In this document: piece after piece, positions 32,870 to 44,202 of the stretch | Position numbering within the stretch: position 1 is the stretch's first letter | Layout of the letters: each line of letters starts with the position of its first letter | NCBI GenBank assembly: GCA_963920525.1 | Contig: OY986437.1 | Coordinates: 118,031,715 to 118,095,714 of the forward strand | DNA from: Dichetophora obliterata | Taxonomy: Eukaryota > Arthropoda > Insecta > Diptera > Sciomyzidae | DNA length: 64,000 bases | Reading direction: 5' to 3' | The notes under the pieces: generated by a model | What the model saw: only the letters and a program-made list of their open reading frames with translations | Database searches by the model: none | What the model was told of the DNA's origin: nothing | Position numbers and translations under genes: made by a program

Positions 32870-34816
32870 TAGAATAATATATATGTATATAAGCTATAAT
32901 AATATGTTACAACTTAATAAATTGAAGATAATTGATTGAACAATATTGTCTTAGATACAGAAAAATCAATGGAGTACATAGTTGATAAAATATTAAACTC
33001 TCGCAAAGTTCTTGTGATCGGTGAGCTTGAAGCATAATTTGTTCGGTGAACTCGAATATTAAATGGGGCAGTACATCTTAAAATTCTGGATGGCACATTA
33101 AAGTTAATTTGTTCCAGAAGGTATGAGCAATCCGTTCTGCCAGACATAATATTGTAAATAAATAAGAGGGAAACCATTGTTCTTCTATTTTCAAGTGATT
33201 TTAAATTAATAAACTTACAACGAGCCTCGTAAGAGGGCAAGAGATGAGTAAAATTAAAAGAACGAAGTGCAAATTTAAGAAATTTACGTTAGACGCGTTC
33301 CAAACGATTAATATAAGTATCATAGTACGGGTTCCAAATAAAGCTCGCATATTCTAATCTAGACCTCACCAGACTTGTGTAAAGAATTTTAAGCGTGTAT
33401 GGATCAGAAAATTCATAACTATTGCGCTTAATAAATGCTAAAATTGAATAAGCTTTTGGAATTATATAATTTAAGTGATAGACAAACGTGAATTTGGAGT
33501 CAAATATAACTCCCAGATCTTTAATTAATGGGACAGACTTCAAAGGTTGACTATTGAAATTATATTGATTTTGAATTGAAGTATTTGATTTTGAAAAAGA
33601 AACTGTAAAACATTTATCAATATTCAATGATAAATGGTTTCGGGAACACCATTCATAAAGATTATTTATATGGGATTGCAAAGCAAGCATATCGGTAGTA
33701 CTACCAACTCGTGAAAAGATTTTTAAGTCGTCAGCAAACATCAAAAACTTTGAGTTTATGAAACAATTGCTAATGTCATTAATAAAAATAATAAAAAAGA
33801 TTGGTCCTAGAATACTCCCTTGAGAAACGCCAGAGGAAGCAATAAATGAATCCGAGGTGACTCCTTCAATGGATACTACACATAGTCTATTACTTAGGTA
33901 TGACTTAACCCAATGTAAAAAATTTGTATGAAATCCCAAATAAAAAAATTTTGTTAATAAAATATGATGAGAGTCCCTATCAAACGCTTTTGCAAAATCC
34001 GTGTAGATAGCATCAACTTTCATGCCATCTTCGAACGCCTATATACAATAGTCTGAGAAGGTCGCAGGATTTGTGAGTGTTGACCGATTCGGCATAAAGC
34101 CATGCTGGTTCGGAAAGATTATATATTTTATTTCAAAAGAGAGTTTCAATTTTACAATACTCTCAAGCATTTTTAAAAAATTCGAAAGCTTGGATATTGG
34201 TCTGTAATTACAAATTTGATTTTTATTTCCATTTTTATAAATTGGAGTGATGAAAGAAACTTTCCAAGCATCCAAGAAAATTCCCGATTGTAGAGATTTA
34301 TTGAATATATTTTAAAAGGTAATATAAGTGAATTATGGCATCTCTTTAATACTGATAATCCATCAACATCATTTCTTTGTGAGTTCGTCAATCCAGCAAT
34401 AGAGTTAGAGACATCAACGTCTGAGGCTTGAAAACAGCTAAAATCAATATTAGCTCCAAGGTTGGAGTTAATATCAACATTAATGTTATTATCATTTATA
34501 AAGTTATTGCAAAAATATTTAGCAAACAAATTTGCAGATTCACAGAATGAATGTGACCAAACACCTTCATAGTACATGCAATTCGGAAATCCGGCAGTCG
34601 ATTTTTTTGAATTTATAAAATTCCAGAATTTTTTAGGATTAGATTTAATATTAAACTCATAACGACTAATGTACTGCTTGTACAAGAACTTGTTGAGAAA
34701 ATTAAATTCCCTTAAGTAGTGCTGATGCTTATTGAAGTGTTCAATATTATTTGTGGCTTTATATAAATTAGCCATTTCAGCCCTAGAAAGAACTTTGACC
34801 GAGCTTCTATTAATTA
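32870..34816 (-). pseudogene. LINE ORF2 pseudogene (RT domain)
   Basis: One degenerate ORF2 from right to left. 34816-34285: region before the RT (KFWNFINSKKS, NDVDGLSVL). Then a one-base frameshift near 34285-34300. 34275-34039: DAWKVSFITPIYKNGNK, YRPIS and GFMPNRST. A TAG at 34039-34041. 34023-33289: TDFAKAFD, SGVSQGSILGP and catalytic FADDLKIF, then RLEYASFIWNP. A TAA at 33289-33291. Then RKFLKFALRSFNF to the C-terminus near 32914. Both stops are in frame, so only three lesions break it. It is 5'-truncated at about 34816, exactly where SINE sequence begins. A related copy lies at 58190-59045. Confidence 0.88.
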
Positions 34817-35088
34817 ATTGTGTTGTGAGTTTTATTAAATGTTTGAACATAAATGATTGAGAGCAGGACCTATGAGTTTTATGCCGACTCCGAACGGCTC
34901 ATGTACTCAAAAAGCTTTGCATGACATTTTTTACTCTCTGAGGTTTGCCATTTTTCACAGAGAGGTGGTGGTTGAACAGAAATATTAATTCAATTAAAAA
35001 AAAACATTCTGTCTAAAATGGGGATTTAACCCAGGCTTCCACGGTTTTTTAGCTTACGCACTCTACCCAGTAGGCTATGGTTGCTACA
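34817..35088 (-). mobile_element. tRNA-derived SINE, copy B
   Basis: Minus strand: tRNA-like head with A box TAGCCTACTGGG (35066-35077) and B box GGGTTAAATCC (35022-35032), then a body with CTGTTCAACCACCACCTCTC-like sequence, GAGCCGTTCGGAGTCGGCAT and a tail TTCAAACATTTAATAA.AC. Collinear with 52754-53021 through the tail ACACAAT. It abuts the LINE at 34816, and its tail supplies the first codons of the ORF that spans the junction. The tRNA-like part would serve as an internal pol III promoter. Confidence 0.82.
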
Positions 35089-35267
35089 TTTAAATTGTAT
35101 ATAAACTAATGTATATAAACTAACAACTCTCAGTTGTACGCGGACGATTTTTTATAAATTTCCAAAAGATAATACATGTCAAACGAAAAAAAAGCACTGC
35201 ATTTATATGTACCTGACTTTTCACCTTGCTCGAGGCTTATCTGTGTTTTTAGTTTCACTGTGCTTTT

Positions 35268-35520
35268 TTTTTAAAGATCAAAGAACTAAGGCATGCGCCT
35301 TATACAAACAGGGTTTGGTCTTTGACCTCAAAGGAAAGCTATAGATTATTAGAAGAAGAATTGATTGTAACCATACGTGAATTATTGATTAGACGAAACA
35401 AACGTGAAAGACAATTTGAATTGCTTTTAGCTGAGGCTAGTGTTATGCCTTAACCTCGGCAAACATTTCCAGCCCTTAGTTGTTCCTATCCTTTAATTCC
35501 ACATTTTCCACAATTTAGTT
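35268..35520 (+). repeat. dispersed repeat with coding remnant, partner of 11395-11660
   Basis: Plus strand holds RLLEEELIVTIRELLIRRNK then RERQFELLLAEASVMP and a stop, the same frame as the inverted partner. Shared non-coding blocks include AAAGATCAAAGAAC and CCACAATTTAG. This copy has an extra about 35-bp segment after AAAGATCAAAGAAC. Confidence 0.65.
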
Positions 35521-35529
35521 GTGCATTTT

Positions 35530-36450
35530 TAGTTTTCCATAATTCTTAAATGTGCTGAGCAATCAGAGAGCAGTAGAGAGCAACATGTAAAACTTAACAG
35601 TTTATTTAATATACTTATGACTACAATTTTGAAAGAAAAAACCAATATAAAGTGCTATACAAATACGATTTTTAAAATTTTTTCATAAAAATCGGTCCAG
35701 TACTTTTGGAGTTTACCTGGAACAAAAACGTTCAATTCAATTGTATATACCTTACAGTATGGATGTGTATAAATAGGGTTATGGTGTATAGATATAAATT
35801 TTTAAAAATTCAAGAACTGTAATTTGTAAAATTTCTTTGATTTTTTTTTTAATTTGAGGATGTCCCCTGAACACATTAACAACATGACTTTTTTCTTAAA
35901 AGTAACAAACAAATGCATTATTTATTCCTTAATTCTACACTTTCACGGGTTTTAGTCAAAAAATACCTTCCCAAACGCAATTTATTTAATCTTGGCTCAT
36001 TTGTTCCTTTTTGGAGAAAACCAGTAACAAGAAGCAGAGTACAACATGGACCCAGTCTACCCTATTTTTCGCTTTGAGTATACGAAACACGTAAGCCTAC
36101 AGTATCAATAATATATAAGCTTGGTTACAACAAAACCACAAACAAAATAAAACAATCTAGCATCCGTCTCTAAGCAAAACAGGAAGCTTTTTGATAAAAA
36201 TTTTGCGAAATTATTTCGACTAAACACGTTATGGGAACGAACGTACAGTGATAATCTAAATAAAATTAAACAGTGGGTAGATTTGCTTAAGTAAACAAAA
36301 CAACAAATGTTATATGACACCAAAAACCAAATGTACAAGAAACGAAAAAAAACAACAATATACTGAAAATACATAGATACTACATACCTACATATATACA
36401 AAAATATAAACTGCTAATTTATCATAATTCTTTCACTTTTTGTCATTTGC
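35530..36450. other. AT-rich DNA without recognised gene
   Basis: Nothing supported. Confidence 0.55.
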
Positions 36451-36452
36451 AG

Positions 36453-36505
36453 ATATCTATTTACGTCATGGTATGAAGGAACCGTCGAACAACTTGGAGG
36501 AAATT
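36453..36505 (+). CDS. candidate 53-nt internal exon of a host gene
   Basis: Bounded by a pyrimidine-rich acceptor CTTTTTGTCATTTGCAG (ends 36452) and a consensus donor GTAAGT (from 36506). In phase 2 it encodes IYLRHGMKEPSNNLEEI without a stop; another frame is also open. I do not recognise the protein. The splice signals and balanced composition stand out from the surrounding AT-rich DNA, and a short internal exon would fit a window inside a huge intron-rich gene. Confidence 0.4.
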
Positions 36506-36599
36506 GTAAGTACCAAAACAATATGACACTGAAAAAAGCCAAAAAAAAAATTACCAAAAAAATTTGCATTTTAAATCATTACTTATTTATGCCGGAGGA

Positions 36600-38720
36600 C
36601 ATGCTCTATGCCACTAACATTTCTGTCTTCCGTACGGAAGAATGTTTAAGGGGGTGTGCGGGGAGAGTGGGTGTTTGACGCCGAGTGGGTGAACTGTAAC
36701 CGAGTCTGTGGTATGTAGTTAGTTTGGTTTTATTTACGCATTTTTAATTAGTTCTTTATGGAATATTTGCATTAATTGTTATGTATCATTGTTGTTATAA
36801 TTGTTAGTGTAAGTGTGCAAGTGTGTTGCTGTTGTTTGTTCAGGTTTGGGTACGAGTTCGGGCTTGTTTGTAGAGGGGTTTAATGTCAGGCGTGGTGATA
36901 CAAGCTAATTGAAATGTTTCATAGTTTAAGCTCAACAACGCATGACAACGAGGTCTAAGGCAACCAGTATAAACTTGTGTCCTGCTGAACTCAAGACAAA
37001 AGCTCTGACCGAGCATTTCTGACTCTCCGTCTATCTGCGTGTCTGTCTTGAATGTCCGCATTACCCTTTTAAAGTCGGATACATGAGAAACCGAACAACG
37101 ACAACGGCACAGACAACTATGTTGATTGCTCCAAAGACCGAACCAGCTTGAGTCCTCCGCAGGGAGCTGCTATCACCAACAAAGTCAACAGGACTGTCAT
37201 CATCATTATAATCAACATCAACGTTAACAACAACATCTTCATCCTAACCAGCCATCATCATAATCATCATCATCATGATGATCATTCTTGTCATTTTGTC
37301 ATTGCGGATTATAAAATACAACAACAGCAAATTTCAATTCTATCTACTATTTGCAGTGCAATTAAATTTCGTACTTGCGTACATCATGGCAACCCTATTG
37401 GCGCGCGCGGCAAGAGCGAAAGAGTTTCGGTTCGTGCCGCATTTGCTGTGCTGAGCTGTGCTTGGCTCTGCTTGGCTCATCATGCAGATACTTTGAAGAC
37501 TACGGGAAACGATTTCGTTTTAGTTCAATTCTGACTTTCACACGATATGGATGTGAAGTTGTGTTTATCGTGTTAGTGTGTATGTGTGCCGTGCTTTGTA
37601 TTGTCGTGTGTCTCTCAGATACCCCAACTTTCAAACTGACAGCGCAAAAATAAACAAAAACAAATGCATATCATATTTAGTACAAACCTTACAAAAACAA
37701 TAACAACAAAATAACATAAAAATAAAAAAAAATAAAAAAAAAAAAAAATAAATAAACGTAAAAACAAACCAAACAATGTAAAATTGACAGGCGTGCAAAT
37801 TGTTGACATTATGAGCAGCAGTTAGTTGATTACTTTAACAGCAACAGCAGTTAAACGAACAACAACAACAAGCTGTTATTGGTTTTTAGTTTTTTGCAAT
37901 ATCTTTCGTGCAACAGCTGAGTAAGATACCATCGCAGATACTGTATCTATTTATCTCTAATGAGTTCGCAAATGAGTGTTTCTGACATTTTAATCAATAT
38001 CGCAGCACATGAAGAAGTTCTGATGGCTTCTCTCATGTGACTTAAATACTGCATTCAGTGTGCTCTAAAGCGCTTTATAATGAGTGCAATTTACGAGATT
38101 AGAATTCGTCCGAATGTGGTGCCGTTCATTCATCTGTGTGCGTCAGTTAGTTCGTTGGGTTGATTTTTAATTTTTACTCTTTGGTGTTGGGTGTTTCGGT
38201 GTTTTGTGTGGTGTTTGACATGCATGCGTATCTTGCAGATAAAAATATAAGCCCCCAAACTACATTTTGTCGGTGTTTCTTACATGATAGCTTCGTGGTT
38301 TTATTCGATTTCCTTTCAAATTCTTATTTATTTTTTTTTTATATATTTTCATGTGCCTGACGAGAGCCCTTTTAATGCGCCTCAAAACCACATGACTCTT
38401 TTTTTTAACTAATGTAGGAGAGTAGCTGTAGAACTCACCAAGCACTGCAGTTGTTTACTTTTTATCATAAATTAAACTGGATTGTTTGTGGTTACTTCCA
38501 GACTTGCCTGCTTTATTTCATAGAATCAGTGGATAAACAAACAAATATGCCACCGAAAATTCATTCAATGAGTGGTTACCAAACTGTGCCATTGGGTGCG
38601 GAACTTACTTAGGTAAAATTAATAATTATTCCTCTGGGTAAGCACAAGGTCACCGGATTGTGCCAAATATATTGTGCAAATGTGTACACGCAAAGAAAAG
38701 CATTTTTTCAAGCATAAAAA
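36600..38720. other. GC-richer block, possible 5' region of a host gene
   Basis: 37.08-37.65 kb is distinctly less AT-rich, with a CAT/CAA-rich part (CATCATCATCATGATGATCA near 37270), GGCGCGCGCGGCAAGAGCG near 37400, and GT-rich DNA after 37560. Fly-type TCAGTT initiator-like words occur near 38143. An ORF at 37148-37534 (plus) is low-complexity and not convincing. CAA-rich DNA at 37840-37870 is typical of fly 5' UTRs. No exon limits can be set. Confidence 0.3.
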
Positions 38721-38728
38721 ATATATTA

Positions 38729-38840
38729 ATAGGCTTATTACGGTTCAAAGCAATACACTGCTGTGTCTTCTTTTAAGTATTAGCAATATACACAATAAAA
38801 ACAGTAATTACTGTTGTGCTAGGAGCCGTAATAGGCCTAT
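38729..38840. repeat. short inverted repeat (18-bp arms)
   Basis: ATAGGCTTATTACGGTTC (38729-38746) and GAGCCGTAATAGGCCTAT (38823-38840) are inverted at about 16 of 18, 76 nt apart. Possibly a tiny MITE. Confidence 0.5.
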
Positions 38841-38994
38841 AAATTCGAGCTACTAACGTATTCAGATTCTATGATATTGCTGTATTGTGAGGCATAGGTG
38901 CGGATCCCTGGGGGAGGGTGAGCTTAGGGGGAATTAACCCAAGATCTGAATTTTCTTAAGAAAAATAGTTTTAATGTACATATACAGTCAAATC

Positions 38995-39201
38995 TGGATA
39001 TAACGAACCCCCGAAATAGTACAACTCCAAATAGTGAACGTTTAAGTATCTGACATTTCAAAGGATCAGAGCAAAAAATTTTCAAGATTTAAGCCAAACA
39101 TAAATTTTTAAAAACAAAATAATCAGTCTCAAAAATGCGAACTGTCTGGATACAACGAACAGGCCTTGCAAAAATTATTTCACTACATCCAGACTCGACT
39201 G
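38995..39201. mobile_element. Tc1/pogo-type MITE (207 bp)
   Basis: CAGTCAAATCTGGATATAAC and inverted CAGTCGAGTCTGGATGTAGT ends, flanked by TA at 38993-38994 and 39202-39203. The CAGTC...GGATATAACGAA end pattern is that of pogo/Tigger-like elements. An internal inverted repeat of the same end is visible near 39140. Non-coding. Confidence 0.82.
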
Positions 39202-39620
39202 TACTTCCAGTGCGTTTAGGGTTTAATGTAGCCGTGCGCAATCGCCTTTATAATTGCTAGTTGCATTTCTAGCTTGCTGACATGATATGGCGCTGCGTTC
39301 GTTACGTTGAATAATCATTTTGTACAGCAACCAGATATCTTACATCAATCTATTTCCATCAGCTAAGGGCTAGTGCACGGACAGAAAATAAAAAGCCCAC
39401 AGAGAGAGTAATACCCTTTTTCCACACGGCAAGTTTTCTTGCCAGCAAGTCGAAAATACAAAGGAAAGAAGATCATAGCATCAAAGAAAAAGCAGCGCAG
39501 AAGAGCACTTTCCGTATGGATTCCGTCAAGAATTTTCACATATCTATTTTGTTTTCACATATTTGCAACTGGTTTGAAAAAAGTTCTGCGTTTTCTTTCT
39601 AAGGGAAAGTAAAATTTTCT

Positions 39621-39810
39621 CTCAAGCGGGATTCACTGATCACCTTCAGCAAGTTTTCTGCACAAATTGAAACTATTTTAATCAAGTCAAAGAGCGTGCA
39701 GCAAGTTTTTGTTACTCTCTCATTGAGTGTGGAGAGAGATAAGGCGCAAAAACTTCTTATAAAAAAAACTTGCAAAACTTGCTAAAGGTGGTCAGCGAAT
39801 CCGCCTTAAG
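39621..39810. mobile_element. MITE with TCAAGCGGGATTCACTGATC ends
   Basis: The left arm extends to CAGCAAGTTTTCTGC and the inverted right arm reads TTAAGGCGGATTCGCTGACC then CACCTTTAGCAAGTTTTGC; arms of about 38 bp. 190 bp total. Related at its tip to 31501-32048. Confidence 0.75.
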
Positions 39811-39928
39811 TGACCAATTCATTCTTTTTCACCATTACATTGCATTTGAATCTGGCTCCCATCTACAATGCTTGAAAATAAGATAAGTTGGTTTGACGTT
39901 GCTTCACATTGTCCCGCTTTTCACTCGA

Positions 39929-40045
39929 CAATAATTGCCTTCGCCGCAAGCAGTTTTTCGATTATTTGCCCGCATGAGGGCTTTGACGAAAGTCCCCTTT
40001 CAACCGAGTAGTGAATAAACTGCTTGCGGCGAAAGCAATTATTAC
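39929..40045. repeat. hairpin (28-bp arms)
   Basis: CAATAATTGCCTTCGCCGCA (from 39929) pairs with the inverted copy ending AAAGCAATTATT near 40044; the core TTCGCCGCAAGCAGTTT/AAACTGCTTGCGGCGAA is perfect. Loop about 60 nt, GC-richer than the surroundings. Confidence 0.75.
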
Positions 40046-40411
40046 TCGTAGAATTGCCAAGCTTGTCTAAAAGAAAGTCAACTAATTTAAAAGTAATTGA
40101 AAAAGTATATTTTTGTAACCACAATTAGTTGGAATTCTTACGTTTTTGCATATAACAGCTTATATATTTTGTATGGCGATGTCTGCTAAATAAGTCATTT
40201 GACCTTCGTCTGCATTTATTTTCAACTACTTGAAAAATAGTTGATAATTGGTTTTAAATAAATCTAGCTAATTTTGCACTTATTAACCTATTAATGCTCA
40301 CCACCAGAATCTTTTGAGCTAAGTTTTTGAAATTTTCAGCACTAATTTATTAATAATTAAAATTCTGAAGTTTAAAAAAATTTAAGGATTTGAGTCTGGA
40401 AAAGCGTATGA

Positions 40412-41075
40412 TCATAAACGTATAAGTGATCTGTTTTTTATTTCTCTACAAGAGAATATTTTGGACCTTAGTCCAAAAGTTATGTCCAATACTTCTCTTC
40501 TATTTTTAGTAATAACAGTGGGGTCTTCACCCCTATTGCAAATATGTAGGTTAGTACCTAATATGTAGTCAAAAAGTAACTCACCCCTTTCGTTCGTATC
40601 AGTGCTGCCCCCCACGGAGTTGTGTGCATTTGCGTCGGCCAAAATTATGACCCCTCGAGGCATTCATGGGCTTCACCTACCAGCTTTCTGAGTGTATCTG
40701 GAGGTGGGCTTTCCTCATGAGAAAAATAAGCTGCAACCAGCCAGTAAGTGTCCTTGCCTGACTTTAGGCGGGTTGCAACCACGTCTCTATCGCAGTATCT
40801 GTGAAGCAAGAAAAGATTTATACTATTTTTGGCTCCAATACTTGTTCTTGGCATACCTACGTTGTTGGCTAACAACGTCGTGTATCCCTCCGCCAATACC
40901 TTGTATACTTTGCAGTCCTGCAGTGTATACCAGTGTATACCAGTGTATACCTTGCCTCCACATACGATGTGGTTCTTAAATGTGCGCTACATCAAATCCA
41001 CCCTCTTTCAGGTGGATTATTAAGTCGGCCGAGGTGAGCTTCGTGTGGTGAAGGTTAATCTGGAGCATCTTCATC
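40412..41075 (-). pseudogene. LINE ORF2 endonuclease pseudogene
   Basis: Starting near 41073 the frame reads MKMLQINLHHTKLTSADLII, a typical ORF2 start; then VAHI and a TAA, EP, a scrambled segment across the triple 10-bp repeat, and from 40896 LANNVGMPRTSIGAKN, DRDVVATRL and YWLVAAYFSHEE. After a frame change comes ILADANAHN (the endonuclease ADxNAHN motif), ERGELLFDYI, CNRGEDPTV and EVLDITF. These are motifs of the apurinic-type endonuclease of non-LTR elements, which nicks target DNA. The domain is cut off after LDITFGL and no RT follows. Confidence 0.8.
40921..40950 (+). repeat. three tandem copies of a 10-bp unit
   Basis: CAGTGTATAC repeated three times exactly, inside the endonuclease region; a 30-bp expansion that also distorts the reading frame. 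Confidence 0.95.
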
Positions 41076-41270
41076 CGCTTCAGATTTATGGCTGTCTACC
41101 ACCGTTGTGTCAGCTCCCTCCTCTTCGCATGTCTCCTTCAGAATATCATCCTCATGATATAGACCTGACACCCCGGTAAGGTTAACCAAGCCCTCCTACA
41201 TGACTTTCTCCAAGTCTGATTCCGGCGTAAAGCGTGGGGGCTCAGGAACTTCCGCTAAAGCCTGGCTCAA

Positions 41271-42462
41271 TTAAGCTTTTGTTGCAAGGCCCCTGAACAG
41301 ATTGTCCTTGCTGTATACCTTAAGAAAGACCTTGAAGAAGCAGTAGTAGAGGACTGCCTTCCTTTCCTCCAGCTGTTTCAGCGATTGAGCATTCATTAGC
41401 AGGAGGACCTGCCTTGAGTGATCCGCAGGCTCCTCTATTTTCCCAATCGCCCAGCATTCCATGTTAATATCCGGGTTGCTGGTTTGGAACATCTTTAGTA
41501 TTTCTTTCGGTTTCGTACATGAGACCAGAAGCAATACTCTAGCTCTAGGAAGAGCCGGTATTTCGTCCATCTCTACCGCCTTCAGCTTGTCCCCAGGCCA
41601 AGCCTCGGCGACTTTGCTAATGGCCGCTTTGTACAGCAAAGCAGACCTATCGTCATCGCAAGAGATAAATTTTACATTAACCGCGCTGTGCTACTCAGCA
41701 TCCTGACAGCAAGGAGTGGAGGACCATGTATCTCCTCCAGGACCTGGAGGAAGGTGCAGATTAATGCGGCCTCCACCCACCTCCATTTGTCCCGGGGAAT
41801 AGCCCGTTCGCCCTCTGAGTGTCAATGACTCCTAGCACCCTGCCTTGCCACTTGGCGACATTGCTGTAGGACCTTTCTTGGCTGACTTTCTTTGGCCATT
41901 TAGCAGTAAGGTCCTCCTCCGTCGACCTCTGCCTCCTGTATTGATATAGCCTTTTGAGGAGGGGCTGCTTTCTCTTGTTTGCCCTTGAGCATCTTTGCTT
42001 TAGCACACTTATCGTACCAGGCCAGTTTGGACGGGCGAACCCTCTTACTTTTCCGTGCGAACCTGATTGACGATCAGCTGCCTTTGTGTTACCGGGTTTA
42101 GTTTGGGACTACGCACCCAACAAACCAATGCCTGATATTATTCAGTTCTCCAGAAGCTGCCTTAATGATCAGTGCTCTAGCTCTCGGTGTGCTGGTCTGA
42201 TGTTTTTTTGGCGAATCAGAGACCACATTGTTTACTCCGCAGCTTGACGCCTTGGCTTGAGCCACCAATTTGGCGCATAGGGGAGTAAAACCCCTTCCGT
42301 TTCTTTGGGAGTTCCGGACTCACAAGGTTTTTCTTTTTTGTTGTTAGGCTCCATATAATTCCCAAGAGTTGGGTACAATGGACGGTCGACACCCACAGAG
42401 GTCCCTGGGTTCGGGTAGGGATTGATAGTATCAGAGGTCGTTTGGTTTCCGATACGCTCCAT
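41271..42462 (-). pseudogene. LINE ORF1 pseudogene (DUF4780-like)
   Basis: Three open segments in different frames. 42462-42232 begins MERIGNQTTSDTINPYPNPG. 42006-41761 is basic (YQYRRQRSTEEDLTAKWPKK). 41639-41271 reads IPALPRARVLLLVSCTKP, then NPDINMECWAIGKIEE and a QVLLLMNAQSLKQLEE stretch, a pattern I associate with the DUF4780 domain of fly LINE ORF1 proteins. These proteins coat element RNA. Stops or frameshifts lie in the gaps, so it is a pseudogene. The native start is not certain; the ATG at 42462 is plausible because only untranslated-like sequence lies upstream. Confidence 0.7.
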
Positions 42463-42848
42463 TTGGGACTAGACTATATTTTATGGGTCTCCAGCCTATT
42501 AATTAAACCCTCTCAGAAGCTTGCACTTCCGTCATTTTAGCCCAATGCATCCTAGCGACCTAAGCTTCGCTTATGTATTGGAAACAGTATTAACATTTAT
42601 TCCAATATTATCGCATCATTAAAAAAGTTGACTTAAAATTTAACATTCCAGAGAATAATTACCACATGATCACGAAAACTGTTGCATCCGAGAGCATTTC
42701 GAACACAACCGCACGAAAAAGGATGAGAAGTTCCATCTTATTTTTATTGCGTTCAGTGTACCGAATATTTTTAAGATCTGAACAAAACGAAGAGAAAAAA
42801 ATTTTGGCATTGTTTCGTTTGGTTTTTTTTACACTGTAGTATGAGTTA

Positions 42849-43359
42849 CTGTCTGACCAGAATCATGTCGTTGGCGTGTCGGCAAGAGAGAATCGCTAAG
42901 AGTTGGCCCAGAATTGTAGCGTTGGCTTTGTCGTTTTGCTTTTATTCAATCTGCCATTGTTGATTTTCTTGAACTGGCTTCAGTGTTCTCATCGTACTCC
43001 GATTGAACTTATAATTACTCCACTACCACTTATTTCTCTACCTTTTGCATACTCTTCATATAAATTTACCGCATTTTCAACTGAAGGCTACTTCTATCAT
43101 TATTAAAGCAAGTAGGAACACTGTTTACTCGCTACATTGGTTGACAGATTCTTCAAATTTTATTAAAATATGGCAATATTTTTAGAGAGAAGCTGAGAGA
43201 GCTGTCAAATAAACGACAAAGTCAAAATAGAAATAGAAACATTTCTATCTTGGCGTTTTCGTTGTCGTATTCTGCCGCAATTTTCTCCCATAAGGTTTGC
43301 ATTTTCTCTGTCAGCGCTCTGCCTGCCTACGCGACAACGACATGATTCTGGTCAGACAG
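42849..43359. mobile_element. MITE with 25-bp perfect TIRs and TTA duplication
   Basis: CTGTCTGACCAGAATCATGT... (25 bp) at the left is perfectly inverted at 43335-43359. TTA flanks both sides (42846-42848 and 43360-43362), the 3-bp duplication of PIF/Harbinger elements. 511 bp. The ORF at 42903-43106 is not convincing. Confidence 0.85.
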
Positions 43360-43364
43360 TTAGG

Positions 43365-44200
43365 TTGCGTTCGTACATGATCAAAGAAAGAGAAAAAAAA
43401 AAGACTTTATTTCAGAGTTGGGCTCCCCATAGCTCTCTGAGCGTAACTTTTCACATGTACACAAAGCTCAAAACAGAAGAGAATATAATTCAGTTGTTCG
43501 CTGACAGTAATGCTGTGAAGACCTATGTCGCAAATTTTATGTACACTCTTAAAAAAACTATCCTTTTGATTTGTAGATTAATAATATTGTACTTATGCAT
43601 ATATTTGTCATTTCGTAGAATACCATATTATTCATATATATTTAGGTAAAATATAATTAATACATATTACCTATTAAGATTTTTTGCATAACTTATTCAC
43701 ATTATTTGTATTAATCAATTTTTTGAGTTTTTTATTATAAGTTTAATTATTCGTACATATTAAGATCTTATTATATTAAAACAAAAACAAAACAAACATA
43801 CCTAAATGTTTGACTCTGAATTAGAATGTGATTTCTTTCCGCAAAGAATCTTACTGGTAAAGAAGAATGTTTAATTGCCACTGCAAGCAAACTAATATAA
43901 TTTATCTTTTAAGAATAAAGTGCTGGAGCTTTGATGTCGACATAAAGGAAATAATAAAAAATACCGATGACTCAAAATAAAAGCATTAAATAAAAAATAA
44001 CATTATGTTTGGGGACATAAACATACAAACTTACAAATCTACATAATTGTGACAACTATTTCGCTCAGTGTGATCTATTCGTGAGCGCACCAATACTAAA
44101 AAGATAATGTGACTGTGTTAGAATGCTCAGCCCTACTTTATTTCTATTTTCAGTTGTCGCTTACATTGCGCTCGCTTCTGAGAGAACTGGTGGCTAATAG
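43365..44200. other. AT-rich DNA without recognised gene
   Basis: Nothing supported. Confidence 0.55.
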
Positions 44201-44202
44201 CC

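Larger units (their letters stand above)
40400..42480 (-). mobile_element. LINE 5' half: ORF1 and endonuclease, RT missing
   Basis: Right to left: an ORF1 N-terminal remnant (42462-42232), basic middle (42006-41761), a DUF4780-like part (41639-41271), then the start of ORF2 near 41070 and the endonuclease domain to about 40412. No RT or 3' UTR follows. LINE copies usually lose the 5' end, so retention of only the 5' half points to later deletion or recombination. GC content is clearly higher than the flanks. Confidence 0.8.

Noticed and set aside
37148..37534. 128-codon ORF with Ile/Asn/His runs
   Set aside because: Low-complexity translation of CAT/CAA-rich DNA; no homologous motif.
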